From the NCBI GenBank assembly GCA_032622095.1, contig CP136069.1, positions 48,028,194 through 48,092,193 on the forward strand: DNA of 64,000 bases. The letters run 5' to 3'. The notes beneath the pieces are model-generated. The model was given only the letters and a program-made list of their open reading frames with translations. It was not told the origin of the DNA and searched no databases. Source of the stretch: Siphonodentalium dalli (taxonomy: Eukaryota > Mollusca > Scaphopoda > Gadilida > Siphonodentaliidae). Shown piece after piece: positions 33,901 to 45,389 of this stretch (positions are counted from its first letter, which is position 1; every line of letters starts with the position of its first letter). A program made the translations under genes and the position numbers.

Positions 33901-35672
33901 GCTTCGTGAAGCAAGATGTACATGCAGTGTAATGTTATAGCTTTAAGAGCTATCGAACAAGTGAATGCGAATGAGACTGTTCGTTCATGGGCGACTGCAG
34001 GTGGACTCAGAGTAAGGTTACTAATTGGTTAAATATGTAATGCGAATGCATGGCCTCACCTGACAATTAGTTATATCCGTTCCATTAAATACACCGAGAT
34101 AAATGTTTCCACCTGCCCATTCCATCAATTGGATTTTTGTTTGACGAATGTTGATGACTGGCTGATTTCTCGTTGATTGCTGGTTGATAGGTGAATGGTT
34201 CGTATGTGATTGCTTACTGCTTGTTGACTTGTTGCTGATATGTTGCTGGCTGTTCGCTGACTTACTAGCCACTGCAGATTGACTGATACCGGGTTGCTCA
34301 TGTATACTGACAGTAGTTAATACGGTGCATGTTGCCTGTTTCTCTGGGGTAACACTTACGATGAAAGTTTTTGGATCTGTTGACCGACCCGATTGTTTCA
34401 TTTCTTGTAATGTAGTCTTCTTGTGGACTGTCTTACTTGGATTGTGGGCTGGTTTACCTGGAGACGAAGTGCTCTTGAGAATTTTGGTAAATGCTGATGT
34501 TAATCTTTCCGTTTTCCAGAGTATCAACTGCTTCTCCCCCAGATTTCTGAAATGGGATACTCCGGCACTTGCCCTTGGAAGTTCGTCACATTCCATGACG
34601 TTGTTGAGGAAGATTTTTTTCGTGACCACTTCGGAATATACATCCGAATGTCGTGCGATGAATATGGCTTTTGCTATCGTTTTTCCGCTTGAACTTTTAA
34701 CGTTTAAATTTTCTCCTGGATCGAACAACGGGCCAGCTTTGGTTTCTTGATTATGCGATGAGTGTCGTTGTTTTGTCTTTCGTTTCCCCGATACCTTGTC
34801 ACGTTTGTACTTGCGCCTGTTGGCTAGCCTTTTTCTAAGGTGTTCCCAAACTGTCACCTGGTGAGTTTCGAGTTGCGGACATACTTTGATAATATTATCT
34901 TTGAACATCTCCTTTTTAGTTTCTGGAATGTCGTTAATTATTGGGGCGTTTTTCCAAATTCGAGCTGCTTTGGCACAATCTCTTATCAGACTAGCAAAAT
35001 ATGTTTGCGCTTCCGTAGGCCTCCCTCTGATGCTTTTCTTCGTAAGCATATCGTCTGCCGTGTGATATTTTGTTGTGCCTACTAGTATGCGATTGGGCGA
35101 AACAGCATGGTCACGCTCATCCTGAGAATGGAGGTTCGACGAAATTGAACCGATTGTGGGTTTCGAATTTTGTGGATGTCCCAAGCAAGACAAACGTTTT
35201 GATGATTTCATCTGCCTCATTTTATAACGGTCATCGAATGATGTACAAAATAGATCTGAGATGTCTTCATCCGTGAACGAAACCAGCATTTGAACGCTCA
35301 CATTGTTGTCTACAAAAGAGAAAACACACATCAATATAATTTATAAAGGACGCTTCGATCGATAAACTCAACATATTATGGGAGAGCTACCGTAATGCGT
35401 CATATTCAACTAACTCAATACATTTGACTCACCACACAACACACATCTAAACGGTTTTGGGTGAAAAGTAGCGAGCGCTGTTTTTATTCTCTTCATCTCT
35501 TGATAAAATTTATTCATGACTACTAATTGATATCCATGGGATCGCCGTTGGGTCTTGATGTTTGTGTCAGAAGCAGAAATCATTGTTCTCGTTGTATCTC
35601 GTACATCCTTAGGAGGGTAGACATTAGCAAGGTGCAAATCATCCCTTCCGTATGGGGTAGCATTTCTGTCCG
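30652..35672 (-). CDS. Uncharacterised spliced gene, at least three exons
   Basis: Three minus-strand exons join with matching phases: 35672(or later)-35433, 35309-34060 and 30903-30652. Introns are 123 bp and about 3.2 kb, both GT-AG. The product has over 560 residues with no domain I can name. Visible: NATPYGRDDLHLANVYPPKD near the start, a Cys pair (FRCVLC), SFTDEDISDLF, a strongly basic patch (RKRLANRRKYKRDK) likely nuclear or DNA-binding, then a Ser/Thr/Gln-rich stretch. The final exon is compact and charged. It lies upstream of and on the same strand as the Tnp2 gene. It could be an accessory (TnpA-like) protein of the same transposon lineage, or an unrelated lineage-specific host gene. 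The 5' end is unresolved. Confidence 0.55.
31105..33378. other. Repeat-rich intron region of the unknown gene
   Basis: Lies in the intron between 30904 and 34059. At 31230-31700 there is a dispersed repeat ('AACAAGAGCCCGCCGTCGGGCG', 'AATGGGTATAACTCACCAG') that is related to 35850-36370 and 39180-39759. The 32600-32930 stretch also resembles dispersed-repeat text. No separate gene supported. Confidence 0.45.
33379..33769. mobile_element. Inverted-repeat element with GGACAAAACGCC ends
   Basis: Starts GGACAAAACGCCC and ends GGCGTTTTGTCC. Each end repeats the motif (GGACATAACACC, GGACAAAACGCCATATG; mirrored by CGTATATGGCGTTTTGTCC on the right). A MITE-like fold-back of about 390 bp; I see no clear target duplication. 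Confidence 0.65.
34060..35309 (-). CDS. Unknown gene, large central exon
   Basis: A 1250-bp exon with acceptor CTCTTTTGTAG and donor CAG|GTGAGG, phase 1 in and phase 0 out, with no internal stop. Basic and Ser/Thr/Gln-rich. Frame openness over this length in AT-rich DNA, plus good splice sites at both ends, makes it the best-supported exon of this gene. Confidence 0.7.
35433..35672 (-). CDS. Unknown gene, first visible exon
   Basis: The open frame runs back to about 35672, where an in-frame TAA (35676-35674) is preceded by splice-like text (TGCAGTAAG). Only an AAG acceptor at 35673 would keep the frame, so the 5' limit is uncertain. It ends ..TGT G with donor GTGAGT. The first base of the split codon is completed by AC of the next exon to give Asp. 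Confidence 0.5.
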
Positions 35673-35849
35673 CTTACTGCATGTGGAAAAACTATCTATA
35701 TGAGGTTTATATTTTAACACTTTTGATCGATAAAATAAATGCGAATAGTAAGTTCATAATATGCATGCATAAATCGAACATCGAAGTTTCATCCCTTCTC
35801 TGTTTTTATGAGTTTTGAGGCTTCTGTGTGTATACGCCACTATATAATG

Positions 35850-36370
35850 TGCTTGCGGTATGTTTGCCCATAATTACTACATGTGATAAACACATAATGT
35901 TTATATAAGTAGATTTATTACCTCAATAATTAACACTTAATGGAGACAATTAAAAAAGTGGACAGAGCCTCCCGCAACAACTAAAGTCGAAAAATGGGTA
36001 TAACTCATCAGACATAACCCATGTTTGAACTTGACCTGCGTTTGAAACACGCAGATACCATATTATGTTCTGATAAAATAACAGAAACTGCAGGCGGTTA
36101 AATTAACATCCGAAATCAAACAGTTCAACGGAGAATTAGAATCTAATTCGAAACAATGCTCAGAATTCATACAAAAATCATCTGACCGTACTCAAATTCG
36201 AACTTGAATTGTATTTTGATATGATTGAGCCGCATACTAGTACCAGGTTTGGTTTTGATAAAATTAGTCTTACTCAAGTTATCGATGGGAAACCAAAATG
36301 TTAACGGACAGACGGACGGCGAGACAGACAGATAACATAATACGTCCCTTTTTTAAAACGGGCATATAAA
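35850..36370. repeat. Copy of the GCCCATAATTACTACATG / GGGTATAACTCA dispersed repeat
   Basis: Shares 'GTTTGCCCATAATTACTACATG', 'AATGGGTATAACTCA' and 'ACCGTACTCAAATTC' with 31290-31570. Ends in a CGGACAGACGGACGGCGAGAC tract followed by AAAACGGGCATATAAA, the typical right end of this family. Confidence 0.7.
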
Positions 36371-36538
36371 ATGATTTGCGTTTATATACGGCGAGCCAGC
36401 CCTGTCATCTGAGCTTTGATGGGTGACTTCCTCGACTCGAATCAAATATTTTTGACCCCGAAGCCATTGAAATAGTAATTGAGAGGAGTTTTATCGGATT
36501 GAGTACCATTAAATAGAGGTTATCACCAAGTGCTATGC

Positions 36539-36669
36539 ATGTGTGGATATGCACGCTTGTATTAAGCCAAGGCGGTGTTCCTGAAATTATTGTGACGAGC
36601 CTGAAGGCAAGTCACGATGTGTGTCGGAAACTCCACCGTGGCTTGATACAAGCGCTCAGTTCCACACAT
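36539..36669. repeat. 131-bp imperfect hairpin
   Basis: Left arm ATGTGTGGATATGCACGCTTG.. pairs with right arm ..CAAGCGCTCAGTTCCACACAT, with GTATTAAGCCAAGGCGGTGTT opposite AACTCCACCGTGGCTTGATAC. Small fold-back, probably a MITE remnant. Confidence 0.7.
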
Positions 36670-37020
36670 AGTGGTGAAGATATTTATCATATAATTTTTC
36701 TTCTAAAAAAACTCTTCATTTCCTCCAATTTAATCTTCTATGTTGGTCGCTCGTTATCATTTTAATGTAAGCATAAATTTTTGTCTCAATTTGAAACAAT
36801 TATCGACTGGTCAGATATTGAATGTATATTCAATGCATACTAGTATTTTGTGATCAATAATGTTCTTTCAAGATATAACATTGTTTACATTGTTTAATTG
36901 ATTCAATAGTTAATAAAATTTATTTTGATACCTGTAAGTCATTATTTTCAGTTATTTTAATCTGCAGTTGCAATGTTCAGCTGGGGTTGCAGGGCTATGA
37001 TACCCCCAACAATTAGGTCC

Positions 37021-37316
37021 AAAAAACTTAGTCATAAGTAACTAGGTTACCTTAGTCAGAACCCCCGTCTCAAAACTAACTAGCTCAGCTTAGTCAGAAA
37101 TGACTAAGGTTGCACTTAGTCATTTCTGACTAAGGCCTTAGTCATTTCTTACGAAGGCCTTAGTCATTTCTGACTAAGGCCTTAGTTATTTCTGACTAAG
37201 GCCTTAGTCATTTCTGACTAAGGGCAACCTTAGTCATTTCTGACTAAGCTAAGCTAGTTAGTTTTGAGACGGGCGTTCTGACTAAGGTAACTTAGTTACT
37301 TTTGACTAAGTTTTTT
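37021..37316. repeat. Fold-back built of palindromic CTTAGTCAGAAATGACTAAG units
   Basis: Arms of about 95 bp (AACTTAGTCATAAGTAACTA.. / ..AGTTACTTTTGACTAAGTT) flank a centre of tandem ~22-bp units close to CCTTAGTCATTTCTGACTAAGG, each itself a palindrome. No coding content. Confidence 0.85.
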
Positions 37317-37336
37317 TCTCAGTGTGACCATGCTGG

Positions 37337-37724
37337 TCGTCCTAAAGGTCGTAACTCAGAACTTAGGTTCAGAGTCGACGGACACCCAAAGCATTCCAGA
37401 TTTCCCTTAGTCTAGGATTCAATAAACGCGAGCTATCGGAATGGTTATCGCAAAAATGCCTGGGACCATTGAGAGTCATCAGGGTTATTAACAATTCCTG
37501 CAGACGGAATTGCAAGGCGGAGCTGCAGTGACGAAATACCGTGCACGCATTGAGTCTGTTTATTATGACGGCGAAATAACGCGTGCATGTATTGATTGAC
37601 ACCCTCAGTAAATGAGTGCACGGATTTCACAATGCAGTTTAGCTCCAACTTGCAAGAAATCTGGAAGGCTTTGGGTGTCCGTCGACTCTGAACCTAAGTT
37701 CTGAGTTACGACATTTAGGACGAC
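37337..37724. mobile_element. Inverted-repeat (MITE-like) element
   Basis: The left arm from 37337 (GTCGTCCTAAAGGTCGTAAC..CTTAGGTTCAGAGTCGACGG) is complementary to the right arm ending 37724 over about 75 bp, continuing with ACACCCAAAGC..CCAGATTTC. It lies 20 bp from the preceding fold-back. Confidence 0.8.
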
Positions 37725-39179
37725 TGTTCGCTGATACAATATCAAAATTTCTAACTGCAAAACATTTGGAAATGCTTTCTGGGAATGTGAGTTGCAAAAC
37801 AATTTTTTTCCAGCCGCAGAAAACCCACCCACCCCTCTTTATGTATCGACTTTATAATATGTAATTGGGATCAACCGCAACAAATCAACCAAAAACTATA
37901 ATAGGCCATGCGTGAATTGAGGTGACGTGTCGTGTGACGTGTCAACATCCAGAATTTATAGGACCGACCTGGACCGGCGCCATTTTATGGCCAAATTATC
38001 GTCGATTGTGAATCCGAATGTAACACAGTCATATCTGGACGTAAATTATTGATATCAAGGTCACCCGTCGTGTTTTTATATTTTAAACATGACTGGTAAG
38101 CGTTTACTGGCACTATATATACGTATTTAGTCGGTCTAAACCAGATTGACATTAATTGTGTTCATGCACAATACCATCGCATGACGACACGCAGATAGTG
38201 TTTTCCAATTTGGTTACCTATATTACGCCACGGCGATGGCAATTGCAACCATTCGAGTAAACTAGAGTCTCCAGGACGGCTGGGACTCTCACTTGTTCAA
38301 CGGATCATTATACGTGTTGAAAAAATACTTAAGACGACTAGATTAAAGCCTATTAAAAGTATATAACCATCATAATTCAAAAAAATTACAAGGCACTTCC
38401 ATATAAGTGAGCACTGGGACCAGCATAGGATTTTTATCATTCAGAAACGCATATGGTTTTATATATAGTACTAATGGTCTGTACACGATTCAGCCCCTAA
38501 ATGTTATCTGTGCATGATGCCATGGGCAAATTTTATACTAGGACTCATATCAATGCTCCATACCAAATTTGAATGAAATACTTTCACTGGAATTGGATAA
38601 AAAGTGGTTTTACCATATTTTTCAAATAGTATTACTGGTCCATAATCCGGCACCTTAATAACAGTAATCTTTCCATTACAGCCCGTAATCCCTAACGTAG
38701 GGCTCAGTAGATCTCAGTTAAGAAGTTAAGATGCAATTTCACATAAGAATTCATTGGTACTAGCATAATAAGAGCTATTAAAAGCAAAACACCCATAATG
38801 CTCAGGCCGAATCTTAAAAACCACGTGCAGCCCCTAAATATGAAATTAGCATGGTGCTATGAACAACTCTAAACTAGTAGGGGTCATGGTAATGATTTAT
38901 GCCAATTGTAAATTAAACCCGTCTGATGGAACTTGAGAAGGTTTTAAAATAATTGATGAAAATAGAGCTAACATTATAGGTATTGACCCACCCCCGCGCC
39001 TCCCCATGAGCTGGGCCCCTAATTAACCAGGTTAATGGTCCTGAACTCCAGTGGTACTATAGACCTTCAAACCAAAAAAATTACCAATCTGCCCAGTGGT
39101 TTTGCATTGGGACCAGTATACCAAAGTTCTGAACCATGTGCAGCACCTAAACATCAATTGAGCATGACGCCATGGAAAT
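37725..39179. other. No gene recognised
   Basis: AT-rich. Contains 'GTGACGTGTCGTGTGACGTGTC' near 37923 and an ATGACTG|GTAAGC near 38090 that resembles a tiny first exon, but no downstream exon supports it. Parts of 38500-39180 ('AGCCCCTAAAT', 'GCATGATGCCATGG') resemble decayed tandem repeat units. Confidence 0.35.
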
Positions 39180-39759
39180 AACAAGAGTACGCCGTCGGGC
39201 GTGGCAAGATACGCCCGTTATCTGGTCGAAAAGTTATTTGATGGTAAAAGGGGCAAATTCTGGTAAAAATAATCGGACCGAACCCATATTCGAACTCAGC
39301 CTTTCATAAACCCACACGCAAAATTTCATCGAAATCCGTCGATCGAAACTAAATTAAGTTATCCTCCGGAAACCTAAAACCTGCACAATTCTAAGTCGAA
39401 AAGGAACCATAACTCTGGTACAAATAATAGGACCGAACCCATATTCGAACTCAGCCTCCGGGCCCTGGTCATAAACCCACACGCATAATTTATTCGAAAT
39501 CCGTCGATCGAAACTAAAGTTATCAATTCTAAGTCGAAAAGGAACCATAACTCTGGTAAAAGTAATCGGACCGAACCCATATTCGAACTCAGCCTGTGGG
39601 TCCTGGCCATAACCCCCACACACAAAATTTCATCGAAACCCATCTCTCCAAACTAAAGTTATCATCCAGAAACCAAGTGACAGACGGACGCCCAGACGGA
39701 CAGACGGACGGACGAACCATTTATATAACACTTCCGTTTTTTTCTCAAAACGGGCGTAT
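39180..39759. repeat. Dispersed repeat with three internal ~140-bp units
   Basis: Begins AACAAGAGTACGCCGTCGGGCG and ends AAAACGGGCGTATAG. Inside, ACCGAACCCATATTCGAACT recurs at about 39279, 39432 and 39571, each followed by 'CAGCCT' and most by 'CATCGAAATCCGTCGATCG'. Right part carries a GACAGACGGACGCCCAGACGG tract. Related to 31230-31700 and 35850-36370. Confidence 0.75.
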
Positions 39760-41091
39760 AGCTAGGGGTCATAGCTATGCTCTATACCAAATATAAATGA
39801 AAACTGGAACTTGAAAAGAAAATTTAAAAAGAATTCATGACAATAGAGCTAAAAATAGAGCCGGCCCCTAACTAACCAGTTCCAGTGGCCCTATAAACAT
39901 TTGATCCAACATTTTAGCCCAATATGCCTGGTGGTTTTGAATTGGGACCATTATATCAAGATCAAAACATTGTTAAAATATTACCAAAATATGCTATTTT
40001 TGCATTTTGGCAGACATTTTGACAGGCATTTGGACGTTTATCACCACTTTTAGGTCAATATTCTGCTAGTATTGCCTCTTATGAACCCAAAACGGTCACA
40101 ACACACTAGATAGGATTTCCAATGCTTTGAATACTAAGAGGCTGGAAGTGTTACCATATTGATTGATTGATGATGACTCCGACGAAATTGAGGATATCGA
40201 TGACTCATCACCTGATGAAGTTGACCAGGGCGGCCAATGTTGACTTTCGAAACAACTCTATTTAATTTATCTTCATCCTTTCATCTATTTGGGAATCGAT
40301 TGAGTTGGAAGAAACACATTTACACGCATTTATAGTAAGTACAACATGATATATACAATGCCGAGAATTAGGGGGTTGATCTGTTGTGCGGCAGGTAATT
40401 ATTAATTTGGGACGATTTGTGTGTGTGGGATGGGTTAGAGTTTTAGTTTGTGGTAAAATATATAATATATCACCAATAGATGTATAGGAACATAATGCAT
40501 ACTCATATATAGCAAGTATGCATCAATTGATTGTATTTACCTCCGACTATGTATCGACATTGTGTTCTCTCGAACTACGACTCTTTGGGGGAGGGTTAAT
40601 AATTTTGCCCGTGTTCGAAATATCCTATCTTGCTCTTTTCAATGATATACAACACGCGATTGTTATACAAGCATATTTCGATCTGGTCGAAATAAAATAA
40701 GCAACTTTGTGTGAATCGTCATGACATTTTGGGTTGAAGAGAGGCGTTCTACATCTTAAAGTCAATTTTTTTCTCGCAAATTTGAAATTGGGGTACCAAT
40801 TTTCTAATTATGGTTAAAGACAGCTCGGAAATGATATAACATTAGATGTATTTGATGTAGTGTTTTCGATTCTGGAAACATAAACAGTTGTCAGTGTTAT
40901 CGAAATATCAACGAAAATGTGCACGGGTGACGTTGAAAATGAACAGAAATTATATATTTTGCATCCAAATAGGTCTGTGCAACATACAGATTCAGAAACT
41001 ACGATAATTTGTCCATAAGAATATACCTGTCGCGTAAATTCTATACGCCTAGCCTATCTATAACACTATCGGCGATGGAACCACTTCCGAT
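39760..41091. other. No gene recognised
   Basis: AT-rich, with 38.5-kb-like decayed repeat text at the left. Nothing with splice-bounded coding potential that I can support. Confidence 0.35.
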
Positions 41092-41185
41092 CACAGGCCC
41101 CGGGGGCAAATATTTGAACCACACCCTCTGTAACCTGGATAGGTTACAAAGGGTGTGGTTCAAATATTTGCCACCTGGGCCTGTG
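41092..41185. repeat. 94-bp near-perfect hairpin
   Basis: Left arm CACAGGCCC..GGCAAATATTTGAACC.. pairs with right arm ..GGTTCAAATATTTGCC..GGGCCTGTG, with only a few mismatches and a loop of about 4 bases around 41137. The near-perfect pairing makes the same peptide appear on both strands. It could be a very small MITE or a precursor-like hairpin RNA. Confidence 0.85.
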
Positions 41186-41460
41186 CTTCGATGTAACAGT
41201 CCGTACACAGTGGATGTCATACAACATGTATTCATAAACTTTTCGGATGTTTGCGAGATATAAAAATTACGAGGTGGGAAACATTCCCAGGCGGTCCCCT
41301 TTGATCATGATCGTATCCGGAGAGATGGATACGAAAGGATTTGTGTACTAACCTGTAACAGCTGTCAACCCTTCGTCGCTAATTCCTTCTCTCTTGAGAA
41401 TCTCGATATGTGAAATGTCCGACATCATGTGTTCGGAGATAATATAGAACAGCAAGTAAC

Positions 41461-41540
41461 AGCACAGATCGTGTATAACTCAGGTTCGGATATTTCGCTC
41501 AGCACAGATCGTGTATAACTCAGGTTCGGATATTTCGCTT
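41461..41540. repeat. Two-copy 40-bp tandem duplication
   Basis: AGCACAGATCGTGTATAACT followed by CAGGTTCGGATATTTCGCT occurs twice head to tail, identical except for the last base. Confidence 0.95.
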
Positions 41541-41942
41541 ATCGTGTGGAGCGAATATATATAGGAGGCCCACCACATTTAATGGTGCAAAATTGATGAA
41601 TAGGTGTGTTTTAAGATCGTTAATTTTTTACAACCAATGACTTCGCTCAGCAGCTGTACCTTGAATATGATATCCAACTGAGAGGGCGTTACTCGTCAAT
41701 CGTATTCTTCAATGTCCGTTATGAAGTACTCGATAGCAGCAACTATCAGATCTAGAAGACTGAAGAACTTTGACGGAAGTCACGGAATGTCAATTAAAAG
41801 GCTCATTCACACGATGCGATTTTATCCCTGGAAATGTATATAAAACGTGTCACGTCTCCCTGTTAATGTCATAGGAGAATATACATCTCTCTCATACGCG
41901 AATATATATACACATTTCAAAACAACCCAACAATCCGCTTTA

Positions 41943-43176
41943 TAAACACCTCAAAATAAGTAAGTCCCCCAAATTTGATCGGTAATATCTCCGGATCTAT
42001 TCTTGTGATTGCGATGAAATTTGGCAGGGATCTCCAGTATGATAGTAGCAACAATCATTAACCCATAGGTTGTGTTATGACTGGAATAGTGTGAGTCCAA
42101 TGACAAAAATGCAGGTTTAAAAAATTGCAAAGTGAACTTCAGGTGAAAATATTTATTGGATAAATGACATTTAATAACGGTATTTTACACCACCAGATGT
42201 CCACACCTCCCTGCTCTCACCTGTTAAAGTTTTAACCCATGAGTGCTACGATGCTTGCTTGGGCGTGAGTTTAATGAAAACAATGCAGGTTTCAAAACGG
42301 TAAAACTTGATTTCAAGCAGGAAATTCTGATGGAGTGATCAATTTTATGGACGAATATTGTTCAATACAGGGTTTGGCATTCCTTTTGGACAAAATCCTG
42401 AAAACATTGAGTCAATAGGGTGCAAATTGGCCGAGCATTCTTGGCTGCTGTGTGGCAGCCCCCTCTCAAATTGGGACTAATACCTTTTTCGTTTCAAAAC
42501 ATGCTCGTTCAGTCTTTTCGAAAGTGTGAAATCCAATGTTCCTAGATGTTCTCGGATAGATACAAATACGAGAAAATCACCGTTTAGACAGGAGTAACGC
42601 AAGCAACTTTGTTTTGGGGGCATGCAAAATATCGTACTTCGGGGTTGGGTCTTTACACTACAACGACGAACGGCCGGTTTACTGAATTCAACGCGAGCTC
42701 ACATTTGTCCTGTTTTGTGGCGAAGGACTGGCACCACATCCTACTGAACAATATTCAACCAAAATGTTTGATTTTTCATTACAATTTCTTCTTTGCAACC
42801 TGTTTTCAACATTTTGAAACTGACATTTATTGATTACACCCATGCTCAACCAAGCATTACAGCGCCGGTGGGTTAACAACTTTCAGGAATGAGAGCAAAG
42901 AGTTGTGGGCACCTGGGAGTGTGAAATTGTTGGTCTTAAATTTCAATTAACCGATACAAATTTCAGGCTGAAATCCACTTTCAATTTTTGAAACCAAATT
43001 TTTTCCATTAAATTCACGCTCATCCAGCCATAACACAACAGATGGGTTAATGATTGTTACCCATCGTTGCTACTATCATACTGAAAATCCCTGCCAAATT
43101 TCATCGCAATCGCACGAATAGATCCGGAGCTATTACCGATCAGATTTGGGGGGACTTACTTATTTTGAGGTGTTTA
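41943..43176. mobile_element. Complete long-inverted-repeat element (TAAACACCTC family)
   Basis: Starts TAAACACCTCAAAATAAGTA and ends in its complement TACTTATTTTGAGGTGTTTA. The arms pair for several hundred bases with scattered differences (for example 'TCCGGATCTATTC' and 'GATGAAATTTGGCAGGGAT', mirrored at 43090-43140). No transposase. Other copies: 23500-23988 (right half) and about 48241-49127. Confidence 0.8.
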
Positions 43177-43339
43177 GTACAGCGACATGACAATGTGTTT
43201 CCCTAGAACAGGATAATATTCGGAAACTATTGTTATTAACGACGTTTCACATGATTTCCTTGGTTCATGTCGTTTTGCTAATTTGGATGATCGGGTTAGG
43301 GATGCAGCCTGCACGGCGTGATGAAGGATTTAGTGATAC

Positions 43340-44060
43340 AAGGAACAAAATTCAAGATGGCTGCTGTCGGCCATCTTTTTTTTAATCGAAATTCAGAAAA
43401 TTTTGATACCTTCCATCTATAGTTCACCTTGAAGCTACATATGAAGTTTGGTGATGATCAGATGAGGGATGCGGTCTGCACGGCGTGATCAAGGATTTAG
43501 TGATACAAAAAATAAATTCAAGATGGCAGCCGGCAGCCATGTTTTTTAGCAAAAATTTAGTTAAATCGTTAATCGATAGCTCCCATCCCCCATTGATTTC
43601 GATCGGATGAAAGATGCAGGCTGTGGAGGGTGTCAACGGATTTAGTGATGCAAAGAATAGAAATCCAAGATGGCCGCCGGCAGCCATGTTTTTCAACGAA
43701 AAATTTTCAAATTCAATAGCTCCCATCTAAAGGTGATCCCAAACGTGCCTGCAAAATTTCAAAATGATCCGGCCATATATAAGGGCTGTACGGCGTGCCG
43801 ATGGATCCACAATTGAAATACAAGATGGCCGTTGGCGGCCATGTTATCTATCGAAATTCAGAGAAATTCGATAGCTCCCATTTATAGGTCACCCCGAAGC
43901 TACATATGAAGTTTCATGATGATCGGATGAGGCCTGCATGTAGGGCGTGCCGAAGCAAATTGTTGACGGACGGACGGATGGACGCCCCGACGGACGGACG
44001 GACGGACGGACGCCGGACACCAAGTCCGGCGTAAATAGCTCAACTAAGTTGAGCTAAAAC
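43340..44060. repeat. Tandem block of the GATGGCnGCnGGCnGCCAT repeat, first block
   Basis: About four units of roughly 170 bp, each with 'TTCAAGATGGC' followed by 'GGCAGCCATGTTTTT', 'GATAGCTCCCATCT', 'GATGATCGGATGAG' and 'GGATTTAGTGATACAA'. Ends with a GACGGACGGACGG tract, 'CGCCGGACACCAAG' and AGCTCAACTAAGTTGAGCT. Confidence 0.8.
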
Positions 44061-44375
44061 GGCTCTGTGGTATGGTTAACTTTGCGACGGACATCTGTGT
44101 AAAATTCGTCAAAATCGGAGTTGTTGACCGCCCCAACTGCAACCATTCCTATGCGCCTAGATATTCACCTGGTGCATATCTGAAAGTGTTTTCAACATCG
44201 TAAACCCCTAACGTTGCGACCAAACGTGAACTCCATGTTTAACTGTTTGTATAATTCAATATAGATACAACGAGTTTCGATATCCCACTGTTGATTGTAC
44301 ATGTCAAGCAAATTACTGTGTTGAAGGGATTTCGTTCGTTTGCTTCGTGCTTACTGTTGCTGTAATAGTTGAGAC

Positions 44376-45381
44376 CAGGGGCGTAGGAACCGGGGGGCAA
44401 GGGGGTATTTACCCCCCCCCCCCAATATTTTCCAAATGTTAGTAAAAATATTTGGCAAACTAATGAAGTATCGCCGACGATCGCGGCAATGCACAGCCCA
44501 CGATACATACCCACACCATACATACCTCCATGATACATACCCAAACTATACATACCCAAACGATACATACCCACACTATACATACCAACACTATACATAG
44601 CCACACTATACATGCCCACAGTATAGATACCGACACGATACATACCCACACAATATATACCACCACTGTACATACCCACGCTATACATACCTACACTATA
44701 CATACACACATTATACATACCCACACTATACATACCCACGCTATACATGCCCACACTATACATACTCACACGATACATACCACCACTATACATAACCACG
44801 CTATACATACCCCCACTATACATGCCCAGGATACATACCCCCACGATACCTACCCACTATACATACCCACTATACATACCCACGATGCATACCCACACTA
44901 TTCATACCCACACGATAAATACCCCACGATACATGGTGATGTGTGTATCCATGTAGTCTACTTTCTCATGGTTGTTTGTGACATATTTACTTTCTGAATA
45001 TCTGATCCCAGTTATGGGAGTAATTTCACATCATTAATGACTAGATAATAACACAACATGAATTCCCATATACCTATTTGTTCATTACACTTTCAATCGG
45101 CCTACCATTTTATGAAATTAAATTACAATTGATAAATGATAAAAATGTTGATCTAATCTATGATAATGTAGTGGGTGGGAAAACAATGTCAGATGGGTCA
45201 GAAGCCACCAGAGAGCCACTTTAAGCTTCAAATGTCAGAAAAATTTCCCGGGGAGGACCCCCCCCCATCGAGAGGGGGGCGACCCCCTCTCGTGCTCTCC
45301 CCCACCGACGCCTTCGGCGTCGGGTCATCGCTTCGTGATGAATGGTTATACCCCCAATAAAATTTGCTTGCTACGCCCCTG
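44376..45381. mobile_element. Non-autonomous hAT-like element, copy 2
   Basis: Same termini as 3821-4850 (CAGGGGCGTAG..CTACGCCCCTG), here flanked by GTTGAGAC on both sides (44368-44375, 45382-45389). The different 8-bp duplication shows an independent insertion, not a segmental copy. Minisatellite at about 44491-44937; the right-end hairpins are retained (one has a T in its loop region). Confidence 0.9.
44491..44937. repeat. 15-bp minisatellite inside hAT copy 2
   Basis: Same TATACATACCCACAC-type unit as in copy 1 with a different number and order of variant units. Long frames on both strands are artefacts. Confidence 0.9.
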
Positions 45382-45389
45382 GTTGAGAC

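Noticed and set aside
34325-34750. 141-codon forward frame
   Set aside because: Antisense to the large exon of the unknown gene, which has good splice sites; this frame has none.
38085-38100. ATGACTG|GTAAGC resembling a tiny first coding exon near a GC-richer stretch
   Set aside because: No matching downstream forward-strand exon was found in the following 12 kb.
41009-41263. Near-identical peptides on both strands at 41.0-41.26 kb
   Set aside because: Produced by the perfect hairpin at 41092-41185, not by coding sequence.
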